17,242 nt of DNA from CADEFQ01 sp035342635 (GTDB taxonomy: Bacteria > Pseudomonadota > Gammaproteobacteria > Steroidobacterales > Steroidobacteraceae). Positions 7,347-14,742 of the stretch are shown here, piece after piece (the first letter of the stretch is position 1; each line of letters opens with the position of its first letter). Below the pieces are notes generated by a model. It was not told the DNA's origin and did not search any database. It was given only the letters and a program-made list of their open reading frames with translations. The position numbers and the translations under genes are program-made. The stretch is from the NCBI GenBank assembly GCA_035342635.1, contig DAOQXO010000051.1, positions 1 to 17,242 of the forward strand, read 5' to 3'.

Positions 7347-8923
7347 GCGGTGAAGGTCGCTTTCAGTTCCGCGGCGAGCCGCGAGCGGTCGTACTTGCCA
7401 TTCGGGTTACGCGGCAGGCTCTCGCGCCAGTCGATTTTCGCCGGGACCATGAACGCCGGCAGGTCACGGCGGCAGATGTCGAGCAGGGCGGCATCGTCGG
7501 CGGGCTTGCCTTGCGCAGGTGCGGCAACCAGCACGACCGCCTGACCGAGGGTCGGGTGGGGCACGCCCACCGCCGCCGCGTCGGCGACGAGGCCGGAGGC
7601 AAACACGATTTCCTCGATTTCCGACGGGCTCACGCGATAGCCCGAGGTCTTGATCATCTCGTCGCGGCGGCCGATGAAGTAGAGGAAGCCGTCCTCATCC
7701 GCACGCACCGTGTCGCCGGACCAGACCGCGAGTTCCGGCGTCATCAGGCCCGAGGGGCGTCCGGGCGCGGGTTTGTAGCGCTCGGCGGTCTTCTCCGGGT
7801 CGTTCCAGTAACCGAGTGCGACGAGCGAGCCCCGATGCACCAGCTCGCCCGGCTCGTTCGGAGCGCAGCGGGACCCATCGGGTCGCACGACCATGATTTC
7901 GGCATTGGGGATGGCCTTGCCCATCGATCCGGGTCGCCTGTCGAGCTCCGAGGGCGGCAGGTAGGTCGAGCGGAACGCTTCGGTGAGGCCATACATCAGG
8001 TAAACGTCTGTCTTCGGCATCGCCTGGCGCAGCTTGGCGAGCGTGGCGCCCGGCATCGCGCCGCCGGAATTGGTGATGTACCGCAGGTGCTCGACCGACG
8101 CCGGCGGCCACTCGAGATCCGCAAGCTGCGACCACAGAGGCGGCACCGCCGCCAAGCCGGTGATCCGCTCGCGCGCCATCATCGCGACGATGTCGCGCGC
8201 GAACAGGTGATCCATCAGCACCGCGCTCGCGCCGACGCAGAACGCCGTCGAGAGCTGGCTGAAGCCGTAGTCGAAGCTGAACGGCAGCACTGCGAGCAGG
8301 CGGTCGGAGGCGCGGTTCCCGAGGTACTGCACGACGCTCTCGGCGCCGGTCACCATGTTCGCGTGCGACAGAACCACGCCCTTGGGACGGCCGGTGCTGC
8401 CCGAGGTGTAGAGGATCGCGGCCATGTCCTGGTCGATGACACGGTGGAAGCTCGCAGGGTGGCCGGCCGAGATCCAGTCGCGCCACGCGACCCCCGTCAG
8501 GGTGGGAGGCAGGGCCGGCACGGGCCCATCACCCACGATGATGACGTGCTGCAGGTCCGGGCAGGCGCCGAGCACCTCACGCAGCGCCGTGGCACGTTCC
8601 GCCGAAGTCACGAGCGCGCGCACGTTGCAGTCGCGCAGGATGTGCTGGACCTGGGGCCCCTTCAGTACCGGATTGACCGGCACGAATACGCAGCCGGCGC
8701 GCACGGCGCCGAACATCGCGATCACGTTCTCGAACTGCTTCGGCAGGTAGATCGCGACGCGGTCGAGACGCTCGCAGCCAAGTGCGCACAGGGCCGCCGC
8801 GCAGGAATCGACCTGCGCGGCGAGCGCGCCATAGGGGAGGCTCTCGCCCTTGAAGCGCAGCGCGACAGCCGCGTCGGTGCGCGCTGCGGATTCGAGCGCG
8901 AGATCGTGCAGCAGGCGCGTCAT
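7343..8923 (-). CDS. Acyl-CoA/aminoacyl-AMP ligase, exosortase-A-associated type (ligase 1)
   Basis: This 526-residue protein is a member of the ANL adenylating superfamily. The P-loop-like A3 motif YTSGSTGRPKG is at 172-182. MYGLTEAF (A5), SGDTVRADEDGFLYFIGR (A7) and the hinge DEMIKTSGYRVSP (A8) follow, and the C-terminal catalytic Lys510 lies in NPNGKYDR. It has no fused carrier or condensation domain. It activates a carboxylate as an AMP ester and loads it on CoA or a carrier protein. It resembles the AMP-forming ligase that accompanies the PLP decarboxylase in exosortase-A loci, and that decarboxylase is the very next gene here. I take ATG 8923, which overlaps the lipoprotein stop as TGATG; an in-frame TTG at 8926 is also possible. 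There is no clear Shine-Dalgarno, so it probably depends on coupling. The likely carrier is the ACP in the divergent operon, but this is inferred. Confidence 0.92.
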   Translation of the reverse strand: MTRLLHDLALESAARTDAAVALRFKGESLPYGALAAQVDSCAAALCALGCERLDRVAIYLPKQFENVIAMFGAVRAGCVFVPVNPVLKGPQVQHILRDCNVRALVTSAERATALREVLGACPDLQHVIIVGDGPVPALPPTLTGVAWRDWISAGHPASFHRVIDQDMAAILYTSGSTGRPKGVVLSHANMVTGAESVVQYLGNRASDRLLAVLPFSFDYGFSQLSTAFCVGASAVLMDHLFARDIVAMMARERITGLAAVPPLWSQLADLEWPPASVEHLRYITNSGGAMPGATLAKLRQAMPKTDVYLMYGLTEAFRSTYLPPSELDRRPGSMGKAIPNAEIMVVRPDGSRCAPNEPGELVHRGSLVALGYWNDPEKTAERYKPAPGRPSGLMTPELAVWSGDTVRADEDGFLYFIGRRDEMIKTSGYRVSPSEIEEIVFASGLVADAAAVGVPHPTLGQAVVLVAAPAQGKPADDAALLDICRRDLPAFMVPAKIDWRESLPRNPNGKYDRSRLAAELKATFTA

Positions 8924-9801
8924 CAAGTCGTGGACGGTGTCTCGGTCGGCGTTTCGACCGGCGCCGGTCGCTGCCTTACCGCCTGCGCGAGCGCGTGCAG
9001 GAAGTCGGCGGCGAAGTAGCGCTTGGCCGGATCGTTCAGGTGACCACCGTCGTAGGTATGCTCGGGTGCCAGCACTTCGACCTGGCGGCCATTCGCCTTG
9101 AAGGTCGCGATCGTGCCGTCGAGGTGTGTGGCCTCGAGGCGCGCGACATCGAACAGATCTGCCGGGGAGGACTCGCTGCGCAGCAACTCGTTGTATTCGC
9201 CGCGCATGATGTTGCCGCGGTCGGAAATGACCTCCTTGCCGATCAGCCGCTTGACCCGGGTTTTCCAGCCCGGCGGTTCGGCCCGCAGCGGCATCGTCGT
9301 GTGCAGCAAGGTGAGGTTCGGCTGCTGCGCGCGCAGGCCGGCGACCGTGCTCTCGTAACGCTCGAGCAGCGCCCGCGGGTCCTGGTCTTCAGCCTCGGGG
9401 CTGAGGTCCGTATAGCAGAACTTCAGCAGCGCCACGTCGTACGCGGCCGGTCCCGGTGCCGTCACGTCGGCAACGAAGGCCGAAATCTTGCTGTCCGCGA
9501 CGCCGTTTTCGCCGACGTTGGCGTGGTACAGGCCCGGACCGGGGGAGGCCGGGATGCCGTCCTTGACCTCCTCGATGTGCAGGGCAACGCCTGTCTCGGC
9601 CACCAGCATCTCGATGCCCTTCAGCATGTTGCGGCCGACAGACTGGTGCGCGAAGTAGACGCGCGCCTGCGAGAGCGTTTCGAGATCGGACTTAACCTGG
9701 TTCAGATCTACCGACACGTCGGCGGGCTCCTGTGAAGCCTGCTGGCAGCCCGCGAGCAGGCTGGCGAGCAGCAGGGGTGCGATGAATGTGGCACGGGTCA
9801 T
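8923..9801 (-). CDS. Outer-membrane-sorted lipoprotein, SGNH-hydrolase-like
   Basis: The 292-residue precursor begins with a lipoprotein signal peptide: basic start (MTRA), a hydrophobic core and lipobox LLAGC with Cys19. Gln at +2 predicts outer-membrane sorting rather than retention. Near the start of the mature domain is AHQSVGRNM (51-59), where Ser54 would be the nucleophile of an SGNH-like fold. Near the end is DGGH (251-254), matching the Asp-x-x-His pair of SGNH block V, followed by a helix and a Pro/Thr-rich tail. Proteins of this look in glycan loci are thought to be esterases or acyltransferases acting on exported polymers. The start ATG 9801 is fixed by GAGGAG about ten bases upstream and by the signal peptide; the frame also opens further upstream, but only over the acyltransferase gene. 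It overlaps ligase 1 by one base. The enzymatic role is an inference from motifs. Confidence 0.8.
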   Translation of the reverse strand: MTRATFIAPLLLASLLAGCQQASQEPADVSVDLNQVKSDLETLSQARVYFAHQSVGRNMLKGIEMLVAETGVALHIEEVKDGIPASPGPGLYHANVGENGVADSKISAFVADVTAPGPAAYDVALLKFCYTDLSPEAEDQDPRALLERYESTVAGLRAQQPNLTLLHTTMPLRAEPPGWKTRVKRLIGKEVISDRGNIMRGEYNELLRSESSPADLFDVARLEATHLDGTIATFKANGRQVEVLAPEHTYDGGHLNDPAKRYFAADFLHALAQAVRQRPAPVETPTETPSTT

Positions 9802-9808
9802 CGGGGTG

Positions 9809-10393
9809 TCACTCCTCGTTGGCGGCAACTTGGGTTGGCTGCGAATCCGGTGCCCTGGCTTCGGGGCGCTTGCGCCAGCCGACCACCCGCCCCGGATTGC
9901 CGGCGCAGATCGCATACGGCGGCACCGACTTCATCATGATGGTACCAGCGGAGAGTATGGCGCCGCGCCCTATCGTGATGCCGGGCATCACGAAGCAGTT
10001 GGCGCCAAGCCACACGTCGTCCTCGATGACGACCGGCAGCTTGTCCCAGCCCTGCTTGAGCCAGGGGGTGTCGGGGTCCTCGAACCGGTGGTTGACCGAC
10101 CAGATCTTGACGTCCGGACCCAGTCCGACGTAGTCGCCGATCGTGACACCGCCGCCGCCGGTGATGAATACGCCCTGGGCGAAGTTGCAGTGTGACCCGA
10201 TCGACACTTTCTCCGGATTGGTGACCCAGAAGTGCTCCTGCACGACCGTCCCCTCGCCCAGTCTGGCCAAGAAGCTGGGTAGCAGGCGGCGACGCGCATA
10301 GATGCCGATGCCGCGGGGAATACGGCAAATGTACCAGAGAAGCAGTTCGCGGCATTCGTTGCGTGCGTTCCAGTAAAACTCTCGAATCGTCAT
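9809..10393 (-). CDS. Hexapeptide-repeat (left-handed beta-helix) acyltransferase
   Basis: This 194-residue protein is of the WcaF / maltose O-acetyltransferase / NodL type. After an amphipathic N-terminal region come hexapeptide repeats (VSIGSHCNFAQGVFI, VTIGDYVGLGPDVKI), then the catalytic His102 in WSVNHRFEDP. A further repeat block follows (VVIEDDVWLGANCFVMPGITIG), then the CoA-binding end AGNPGRVV. The family transfers acetyl or other acyl groups from CoA to sugar hydroxyls or amines in the cytoplasm. I start at ATG 10393: the frame is open to 10615, but the upstream part crosses the divergent gene and looks like shadow coding. No convincing Shine-Dalgarno is visible. It is the first gene of the minus-strand unit, 7 bp before the lipoprotein gene. 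Such enzymes commonly O-acetylate the repeat unit of surface glycans; the exact sugar is unknown. Confidence 0.9.
   Translation of the reverse strand: MTIREFYWNARNECRELLLWYICRIPRGIGIYARRRLLPSFLARLGEGTVVQEHFWVTNPEKVSIGSHCNFAQGVFITGGGGVTIGDYVGLGPDVKIWSVNHRFEDPDTPWLKQGWDKLPVVIEDDVWLGANCFVMPGITIGRGAILSAGTIMMKSVPPYAICAGNPGRVVGWRKRPEARAPDSQPTQVAANEE
9812..9817 (-). promoter_or_regulatory. Shine-Dalgarno of the lipoprotein gene
   Basis: On the minus strand GAGGAG lies ten bases before ATG 9801 and encodes the last two Glu codons of the acyltransferase. It favours ATG 9801, right before the signal peptide, over longer in-frame starts up to 9915. Confidence 0.7.
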
Positions 10394-10460
10394 AGACGAA
10401 ATGATAAGGGTTCCGGTCGAATAGGGTATGTTTACCAGTTCCGCTTTGGGGGCATCAGGG
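10394..10460. promoter_or_regulatory. Divergent intergenic region, presumed promoters of both units
   Basis: These 67 bp separate the two divergent units and are less GC-rich than their flanks. Both transcription starts should lie here or just inside the genes. Weak -10-like hexamers are TATCAT on the minus strand (10406-10401) and TATGTT on the plus strand (10427-10432), but neither has a matching -35. If the plus gene starts at ATG 10428 instead of 10461, only 34 bp remain. The role is inferred from gene orientation. Confidence 0.4.
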
Positions 10461-12497
10461 ATGAATGAGCCTGCGGCTTCGGGATCCGCGATCGGGGGGC
10501 TGCGCGCGAGGCTCGCGGCGCTGCGGGCCGAGGGCATCGTGCTGCTGGCAGCGATGTTCATGGTCGTGGGCGCCGTCGGTGTCTGGGTCAAGCTGGCCCA
10601 GCTCTCGCAGTCCACCGGCTACCTGGCGATTTCGCGCTTCCTCGGCTATTCGCACGAGTCCCAGTTCGCCTGGTGGCAGAAGCTGAGCTTCCTGCGCCTC
10701 GATCTGATGATCCAGGGCTTCGCCCTGCCGGTCGGTCTTGCCCTGCTGCTGCGCGCATTGCCGCGTGCGCTGCGCGTACCGAGCGCTGCAGTCGTTGCGA
10801 TTCTGCTATGCACGTTCTATTACTTTCAGCTGCAGTCCCTCGGCAGTATCGGGCGCTACCTGACGCCCGATCTGATCCAGGACGCGATCTTCTGGGCCAT
10901 CGATTTCCCGGAGGCGATCGGTGAGTATGCGAGCCCGCGGGGTGCGCTGAAGCTCCTCGCGGCGGTGACGGTCATCGTCGTGCTCGCAGTGGCGGCGGCG
11001 CGCCGTTCGCGCGGCGTCGGTGCGGGGGGCCTCGTGCGTACCATCGAGATCGGAACGCTCGCAGTGCTGGCCGGCAGCCTCGTGCTCGCGTTGATCGCCG
11101 CCGCGGCGCCCGTGCCCAGTCTCGCACCGCATCGCAGTGCGCTGCGCACCATGGTGCAGGCGATGCTGCCGCAGGGAGGCGCCTACGATATCCCTCGGCA
11201 TGCATCGCGCGAGGAATTGCTGGCGCTCTTCCGGCGCGCCGCGCGGCAGACGGAGGGCTCGTCGCCGGCGGTGACCGCCGGGCTCGATGCGGGTCACGAC
11301 GTGATCCTGTTCATCATGGAGACCGGGCCGGCGCGCAGCTACGACCCGATCGGCGACCGCGACTCGCTGCCCGGCGTGTCAATGCTGCTCGATCGCGCGT
11401 TTGTCGGGCGCCATCACCTCACCACCTATCCATACACGAGCGATGCGATCTTCTCGATACTAACCGGGATGTATCCGATCGGGCGCGGCCCATTCCTGCG
11501 CAAGGCGCAGTCGCTAAGCGGGGCGGGCCTCGTGCCGCCCCTGGCGGCCCGCGGATACTCGGGCGCCGTGTACCTGCCCTACCCGGATTCGTTCGAGAAC
11601 GACACGGCCATGTACGCCATCAGTGGAGTATCGAAGACTTATGTGGCCGATCCGAAGGAGGCACAGCGCTTCGCGCAGGCTGCGCAGCGCGCGCAGCGCA
11701 CGATCGAGGCACTGCCGGCTGACTCGCCGGCGCGGCGCGAGCGCGCTGCATTGCTCGCGGACAGACTGACCCACGATCTGATGGCACTCGACGCGATGCT
11801 CACCGACATCGTCGCGAGCAAGCAGGCCGGCGAGCGCTTCGTCACGCTGTTCGTGCCGCAGATCGGTCACGCCCCGTGGTTCGATCTCTACGGGCGCGAG
11901 AGCGTCGTCGAGCGCGGGCGCGATGTCATGATCCTGCAGGATGCGTGGCTCGCGGAGATCGTTACGCGGCTGGCGGAGGGCGACTGGCTCGACGACACGG
12001 TGATCGTCGTGACCGCCGACCACGGCGTCCGCACGCGCGTCGAGGATCCCGGCCTGCCGTCGGGCACGATCACGGATTATTCCTTCGAGGTGCCGCTCGT
12101 CATCTTCGCGCCCGGCACGCTGACTGCGATGCGCGAAGTCACCGCGCGCACCTCGCATGTCGATATCGCGCCCACCGTGCACGCCCTGCTCGGAGCCGGA
12201 GGCGACGGCACCCTGAGCCAGGGGGTGCCGATCTGGGACGAGGCGGCACTGGCCGAGCGGCGGGTGTTCATGTTTGCCGCCGGCTACCTGGGTGCCGACG
12301 CTTATGCCGAGGACGGTCGTTATGTGGTGCGGCGCTGGCTCAACGGCTTCGTCCACGAAAGCACGACGCTGCCGGTCGGCGCGGGCACGATGGTGACGCA
12401 GCCCGAAGCGGCGTCGCGCCTCGCGGAGCCGATCGACCTGATGTACGCGCTGCAGCCTGCATTGCTCGAAGTGCTGCACAGCGACGCGCCGCCGTAG
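10461..12497 (+). CDS. LtaS/sulfatase-superfamily membrane phosphotransferase-like protein
   Basis: The protein has 678 residues. Five TM helices (about 25-46, 81-100, 106-126, 162-181, 195-217) precede a large extracytoplasmic alkaline-phosphatase-superfamily domain, the architecture of LtaS, MdoB and EptA-type enzymes. Metal and catalytic positions seem intact: Glu287 in LFIMETG, the nucleophile-type Thr326 in YTSDAIFSILTG, His470 in PQIGHAPW and Asp520-His521 in VTADHGVRT. A conserved VDIAPTVHALLG segment follows. Such enzymes move phosphoglycerol or phosphoethanolamine from lipids to glycans, or cleave sulfate/phosphate esters, on the periplasmic face. I choose ATG 10461 because a G-rich stretch precedes it by eight bases and it leaves room for divergent promoters; ATG 10428 would add 11 residues. 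It is the first gene of the plus unit, 18 bp before asnB. The donor and acceptor cannot be told from sequence. Confidence 0.87.
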   Translation: MNEPAASGSAIGGLRARLAALRAEGIVLLAAMFMVVGAVGVWVKLAQLSQSTGYLAISRFLGYSHESQFAWWQKLSFLRLDLMIQGFALPVGLALLLRALPRALRVPSAAVVAILLCTFYYFQLQSLGSIGRYLTPDLIQDAIFWAIDFPEAIGEYASPRGALKLLAAVTVIVVLAVAAARRSRGVGAGGLVRTIEIGTLAVLAGSLVLALIAAAAPVPSLAPHRSALRTMVQAMLPQGGAYDIPRHASREELLALFRRAARQTEGSSPAVTAGLDAGHDVILFIMETGPARSYDPIGDRDSLPGVSMLLDRAFVGRHHLTTYPYTSDAIFSILTGMYPIGRGPFLRKAQSLSGAGLVPPLAARGYSGAVYLPYPDSFENDTAMYAISGVSKTYVADPKEAQRFAQAAQRAQRTIEALPADSPARRERAALLADRLTHDLMALDAMLTDIVASKQAGERFVTLFVPQIGHAPWFDLYGRESVVERGRDVMILQDAWLAEIVTRLAEGDWLDDTVIVVTADHGVRTRVEDPGLPSGTITDYSFEVPLVIFAPGTLTAMREVTARTSHVDIAPTVHALLGAGGDGTLSQGVPIWDEAALAERRVFMFAAGYLGADAYAEDGRYVVRRWLNGFVHESTTLPVGAGTMVTQPEAASRLAEPIDLMYALQPALLEVLHSDAPP

Positions 12498-12515
12498 CAG
12501 GTAACATTCCGCGCC

Positions 12516-14459
12516 ATGTGTGGTATCGCTGGCATCCTCAATCTCGCACCTGGCGCGCCGGTCACCGGCACCGAGCTCGCCGGCATGCTCCAGCCGCTGT
12601 ACAGCCGCGGGCCGGACGGGCAGGGCACTTACCTCGATGAGCCTCAGCTCGTCGGCCTCGCCCACGCGCGCCTGTCGATCATCGACCTCGCGGGCGGTGC
12701 GCAGCCGATCCACAATGAAGATCGCACGGTTTGGGTGACCTTCAACGGTGAGATCTTCAACTACGTGGAGCTGCGCGCCGAGCTCGAGCAGGCCGGCCAC
12801 CGCTTCTACACCCATACCGACACCGAGGTCATCATCCATCTCTACGAAGAGCATGGCCTGCGCTTCGCGGAGCGGTTGAACGGCCAGTTCGCGATCGGGC
12901 TGTGGGACGTGCGGGCGCGCCGCCTGGTGCTCGCGCGCGATCGCGCGGGCATTCTGCCGCTGTTCTATTCGCGCGACGGCGGGCGGTTGGTGTTCGCTTC
13001 GGAGATCAAGTCGCTCCTGCGAGGCCTGTCGCACCGGCCGCAGATGAATCGCGTTGCGCTCGATCAGGTGTTCACATTCTGGTCGCCCGTCGGCGCCACC
13101 ACGCTGTTCGAGGGCATTGAGCAGCTGCAGCCGGGACACATGCTGGTCGCCGAGAACGGTCGCGTGTCGATCTCGCAATACTGGAACTGGATTTTCCGCG
13201 AGCCGGGCGATTACCTGAAGGGCAGCGTCGAGGATCTCGCGCGCGAACTGCACGGGCTGCTCGCCGATGCGACCCGCATCCGGCTGCGTGCCGACGTGCC
13301 GGTCGGCGCCTACCTTTCGGGCGGGCTGGATTCGACGGCGCTGGTCGCGTTGATGTGCGAAGGGGGCGTGAAGCCGAACACTTTCTCGCTCGCCTTCGAG
13401 GATCCGGGTCTCGACGAAAGCGAGCACCAACTGGCGGCCGCGGGGCATTTCGGCGTCAACCATCGGACGATCCGCGTCGGCGACGAACATATCCGCGACG
13501 GCTTCGTGCGCACGGTGTGGCGTGCCGAGACGCCGTTCCTGCGCTGCGCCCCGATTCCGCTGATGGCGCTTTCGGAGCTCGCGCACCGCAGCGACTGCAA
13601 GGTGGTAATGACGGGCGAGGGCGCCGATGAGGTCTTCGGCGGTTACGACCTGTTCAAGGAGGCGAAGATCCGTCGCTTCTGGGCGCGCCGACCAGATTCG
13701 AAGTGGCGCGCGCGCCTGCTGCAGCGGCTCTATCCCTATCTCGACATCACCTCGGCTCGTGGACAGGCGTACAGCGAGGCGTTCTTCGGTTCGGGTCTCG
13801 CCGGAAAGGAGAGTGCATTCTTTGCGCACGGGCCGCGCTGGAAGACAACCGCGCAGGGCAAGGTGCTGTTCTCGGAAGAAACGCGCGAGCGAATCGACGG
13901 GGCGGCTGCGGTCGCCGAGTTCGCGCACGCGTTGCCGGCCGGTTTCGGCGCCTGGGATCCGTTCAACCAGTCGCAGTACGTCGAGGCGAAAACCTTGCTT
14001 GCGGGCTACCTGCTGTCGACCCAGGGGGACCGCATGCTGATGGCAAACAGCGTGGAGGGGCGCTTTCCCTATCTGGACCATCGTGTGATCGAGTTCGCAA
14101 ACGCGCTTGATCCGCGGTTGAAGATGCGTGTACTGAACGAGAAGTACCTGTTGAAGAAGGCGCTTGGCCCGCAGCTGCCACCCGGGATCGCCGCGCGCAA
14201 GAAGCAGCCCTACCGGAGCCCCGACAGCAAGGCGTTCGAGGCCGGCAGAGTCGAATTCGTCGAAGACGCACTGTCCGAGGCGAGCCTGAAACGCACGGGC
14301 TACTTCGACGCCGGCCGCGTGCAGCTGCTGTGGCGAAAAGTAAAGAGCGGTCGTGCGGTAAGCTACAAGGACAGCATGACCTTCATTGGTGTGCTGTCGA
14401 CCCAGGTGTGGCACGGTCTTTTTGTGGATGGCGTCACTCCCCCGGGCGGTCGTCTATAG
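12516..14459 (+). CDS. asnB: Asparagine synthetase B-type glutamine amidotransferase
   Basis: This 647-residue protein has both AsnB domains. The glutaminase half starts MCGIAGIL with the N-terminal nucleophile Cys2. It has RGPDG (31-35), AHARLSIIDLAGG (49-61) and FNGEIFNY (76-83), so ammonia release from glutamine should work. One segment, RDRAGILPLFY, departs from the usual RDRFGIKPLYY. The synthetase half carries the PP-loop SGGLDST (268-274) and GEGADEVFGG (367-376), which activate a carboxylate with ATP. In AsnB the product is asparagine, but members in polysaccharide loci, including the exosortase-A amidotransferases of similar length, are thought to amidate other carboxylates. It lies 18 bp after the phosphotransferase gene and 33 bp before the carrier protein gene. 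The start is set by the need for Cys at position 2. Family and chemistry are confident; the acceptor is inferred to be locus-specific. Confidence 0.93.
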   Translation: MCGIAGILNLAPGAPVTGTELAGMLQPLYSRGPDGQGTYLDEPQLVGLAHARLSIIDLAGGAQPIHNEDRTVWVTFNGEIFNYVELRAELEQAGHRFYTHTDTEVIIHLYEEHGLRFAERLNGQFAIGLWDVRARRLVLARDRAGILPLFYSRDGGRLVFASEIKSLLRGLSHRPQMNRVALDQVFTFWSPVGATTLFEGIEQLQPGHMLVAENGRVSISQYWNWIFREPGDYLKGSVEDLARELHGLLADATRIRLRADVPVGAYLSGGLDSTALVALMCEGGVKPNTFSLAFEDPGLDESEHQLAAAGHFGVNHRTIRVGDEHIRDGFVRTVWRAETPFLRCAPIPLMALSELAHRSDCKVVMTGEGADEVFGGYDLFKEAKIRRFWARRPDSKWRARLLQRLYPYLDITSARGQAYSEAFFGSGLAGKESAFFAHGPRWKTTAQGKVLFSEETRERIDGAAAVAEFAHALPAGFGAWDPFNQSQYVEAKTLLAGYLLSTQGDRMLMANSVEGRFPYLDHRVIEFANALDPRLKMRVLNEKYLLKKALGPQLPPGIAARKKQPYRSPDSKAFEAGRVEFVEDALSEASLKRTGYFDAGRVQLLWRKVKSGRAVSYKDSMTFIGVLSTQVWHGLFVDGVTPPGGRL

Positions 14460-14482
14460 TCAAATTCCCGGTCCCAAACAGT

Positions 14483-14486
14483 GGAG
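14483..14486 (+). promoter_or_regulatory. Shine-Dalgarno of the acyl carrier protein gene
   Basis: GGAG lies six bases before ATG 14493. An in-frame GTG at 14481 would place this site inside the coding sequence, so the ATG is the better start. Confidence 0.65.
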
Positions 14487-14492
14487 CGCCCG

Positions 14493-14738
14493 ATGTCGGT
14501 AGCCGAACAGGTCAGGCAGTACATTCTCGAGAATTTCCTCTTCAGCACCGATGTGTCGCTGCTGGGCCTGGACGAGTCTTTCCTCGAGCGCGGGCTGATC
14601 GACTCGACCGGCATGCTCGAGGTGATCCTCTTCCTGGAGGAGACCTTCGGCGTCAAGGTGGCCGACGACGAGATGGTTCCCGAGAATCTCGATTCGGTTA
14701 ACAGGATCGCCGCGTTCGTCGAACGCAAGAAGGCCTGA
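14493..14738 (+). CDS. Acyl carrier protein (phosphopantetheine-binding)
   Basis: This small acidic protein of 81 residues has the four-helix carrier pattern. Ser38 in RGLIDSTGML is the expected 4'-phosphopantetheine attachment site; the family motif is D-S-(L/M/T), preceded by a Gly/hydrophobic turn. Helix II/III residues after it (EVILFLEETFGVKVADDEM) match carriers that work with stand-alone AMP ligases. It holds an activated acyl or aminoacyl group as a thioester. The AMP ligase follows after only 4 bp, as expected for a ligase-carrier pair. The ATG at 14493 is preferred over GTG 14481 because of the GGAG before it. It is not the housekeeping fatty-acid AcpP: the DSLD motif is absent and no fab genes adjoin. 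No phosphopantetheinyl transferase is in the window, so activation must come from elsewhere. Confidence 0.92.
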   Translation: MSVAEQVRQYILENFLFSTDVSLLGLDESFLERGLIDSTGMLEVILFLEETFGVKVADDEMVPENLDSVNRIAAFVERKKA

Positions 14739-14742
14739 GGAA

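Noticed and set aside
6153..9019. Two long plus-strand frames (463 and 502 codons)
   Set aside because: They mirror the decarboxylase and ligase 1 in third-position-driven shadow composition and show no motif.
10394..10615. Longer acyltransferase start at 10615
   Set aside because: It would read through the divergent phosphotransferase gene and the intergenic region, and the extra 74 residues lack any fold signature.
11514..14414. 966-codon open frame on the minus strand
   Set aside because: It lies antisense to the phosphotransferase and AsnB-type genes, whose motifs are unmistakable. Its product is rich in Arg, Gln, His and Asp with no domain, as expected for a shadow frame in GC-rich DNA.
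14460..14492. Terminator between asnB and the carrier gene
   Set aside because: No GC-rich stem followed by a T run is present in these 33 bp; read-through is expected.
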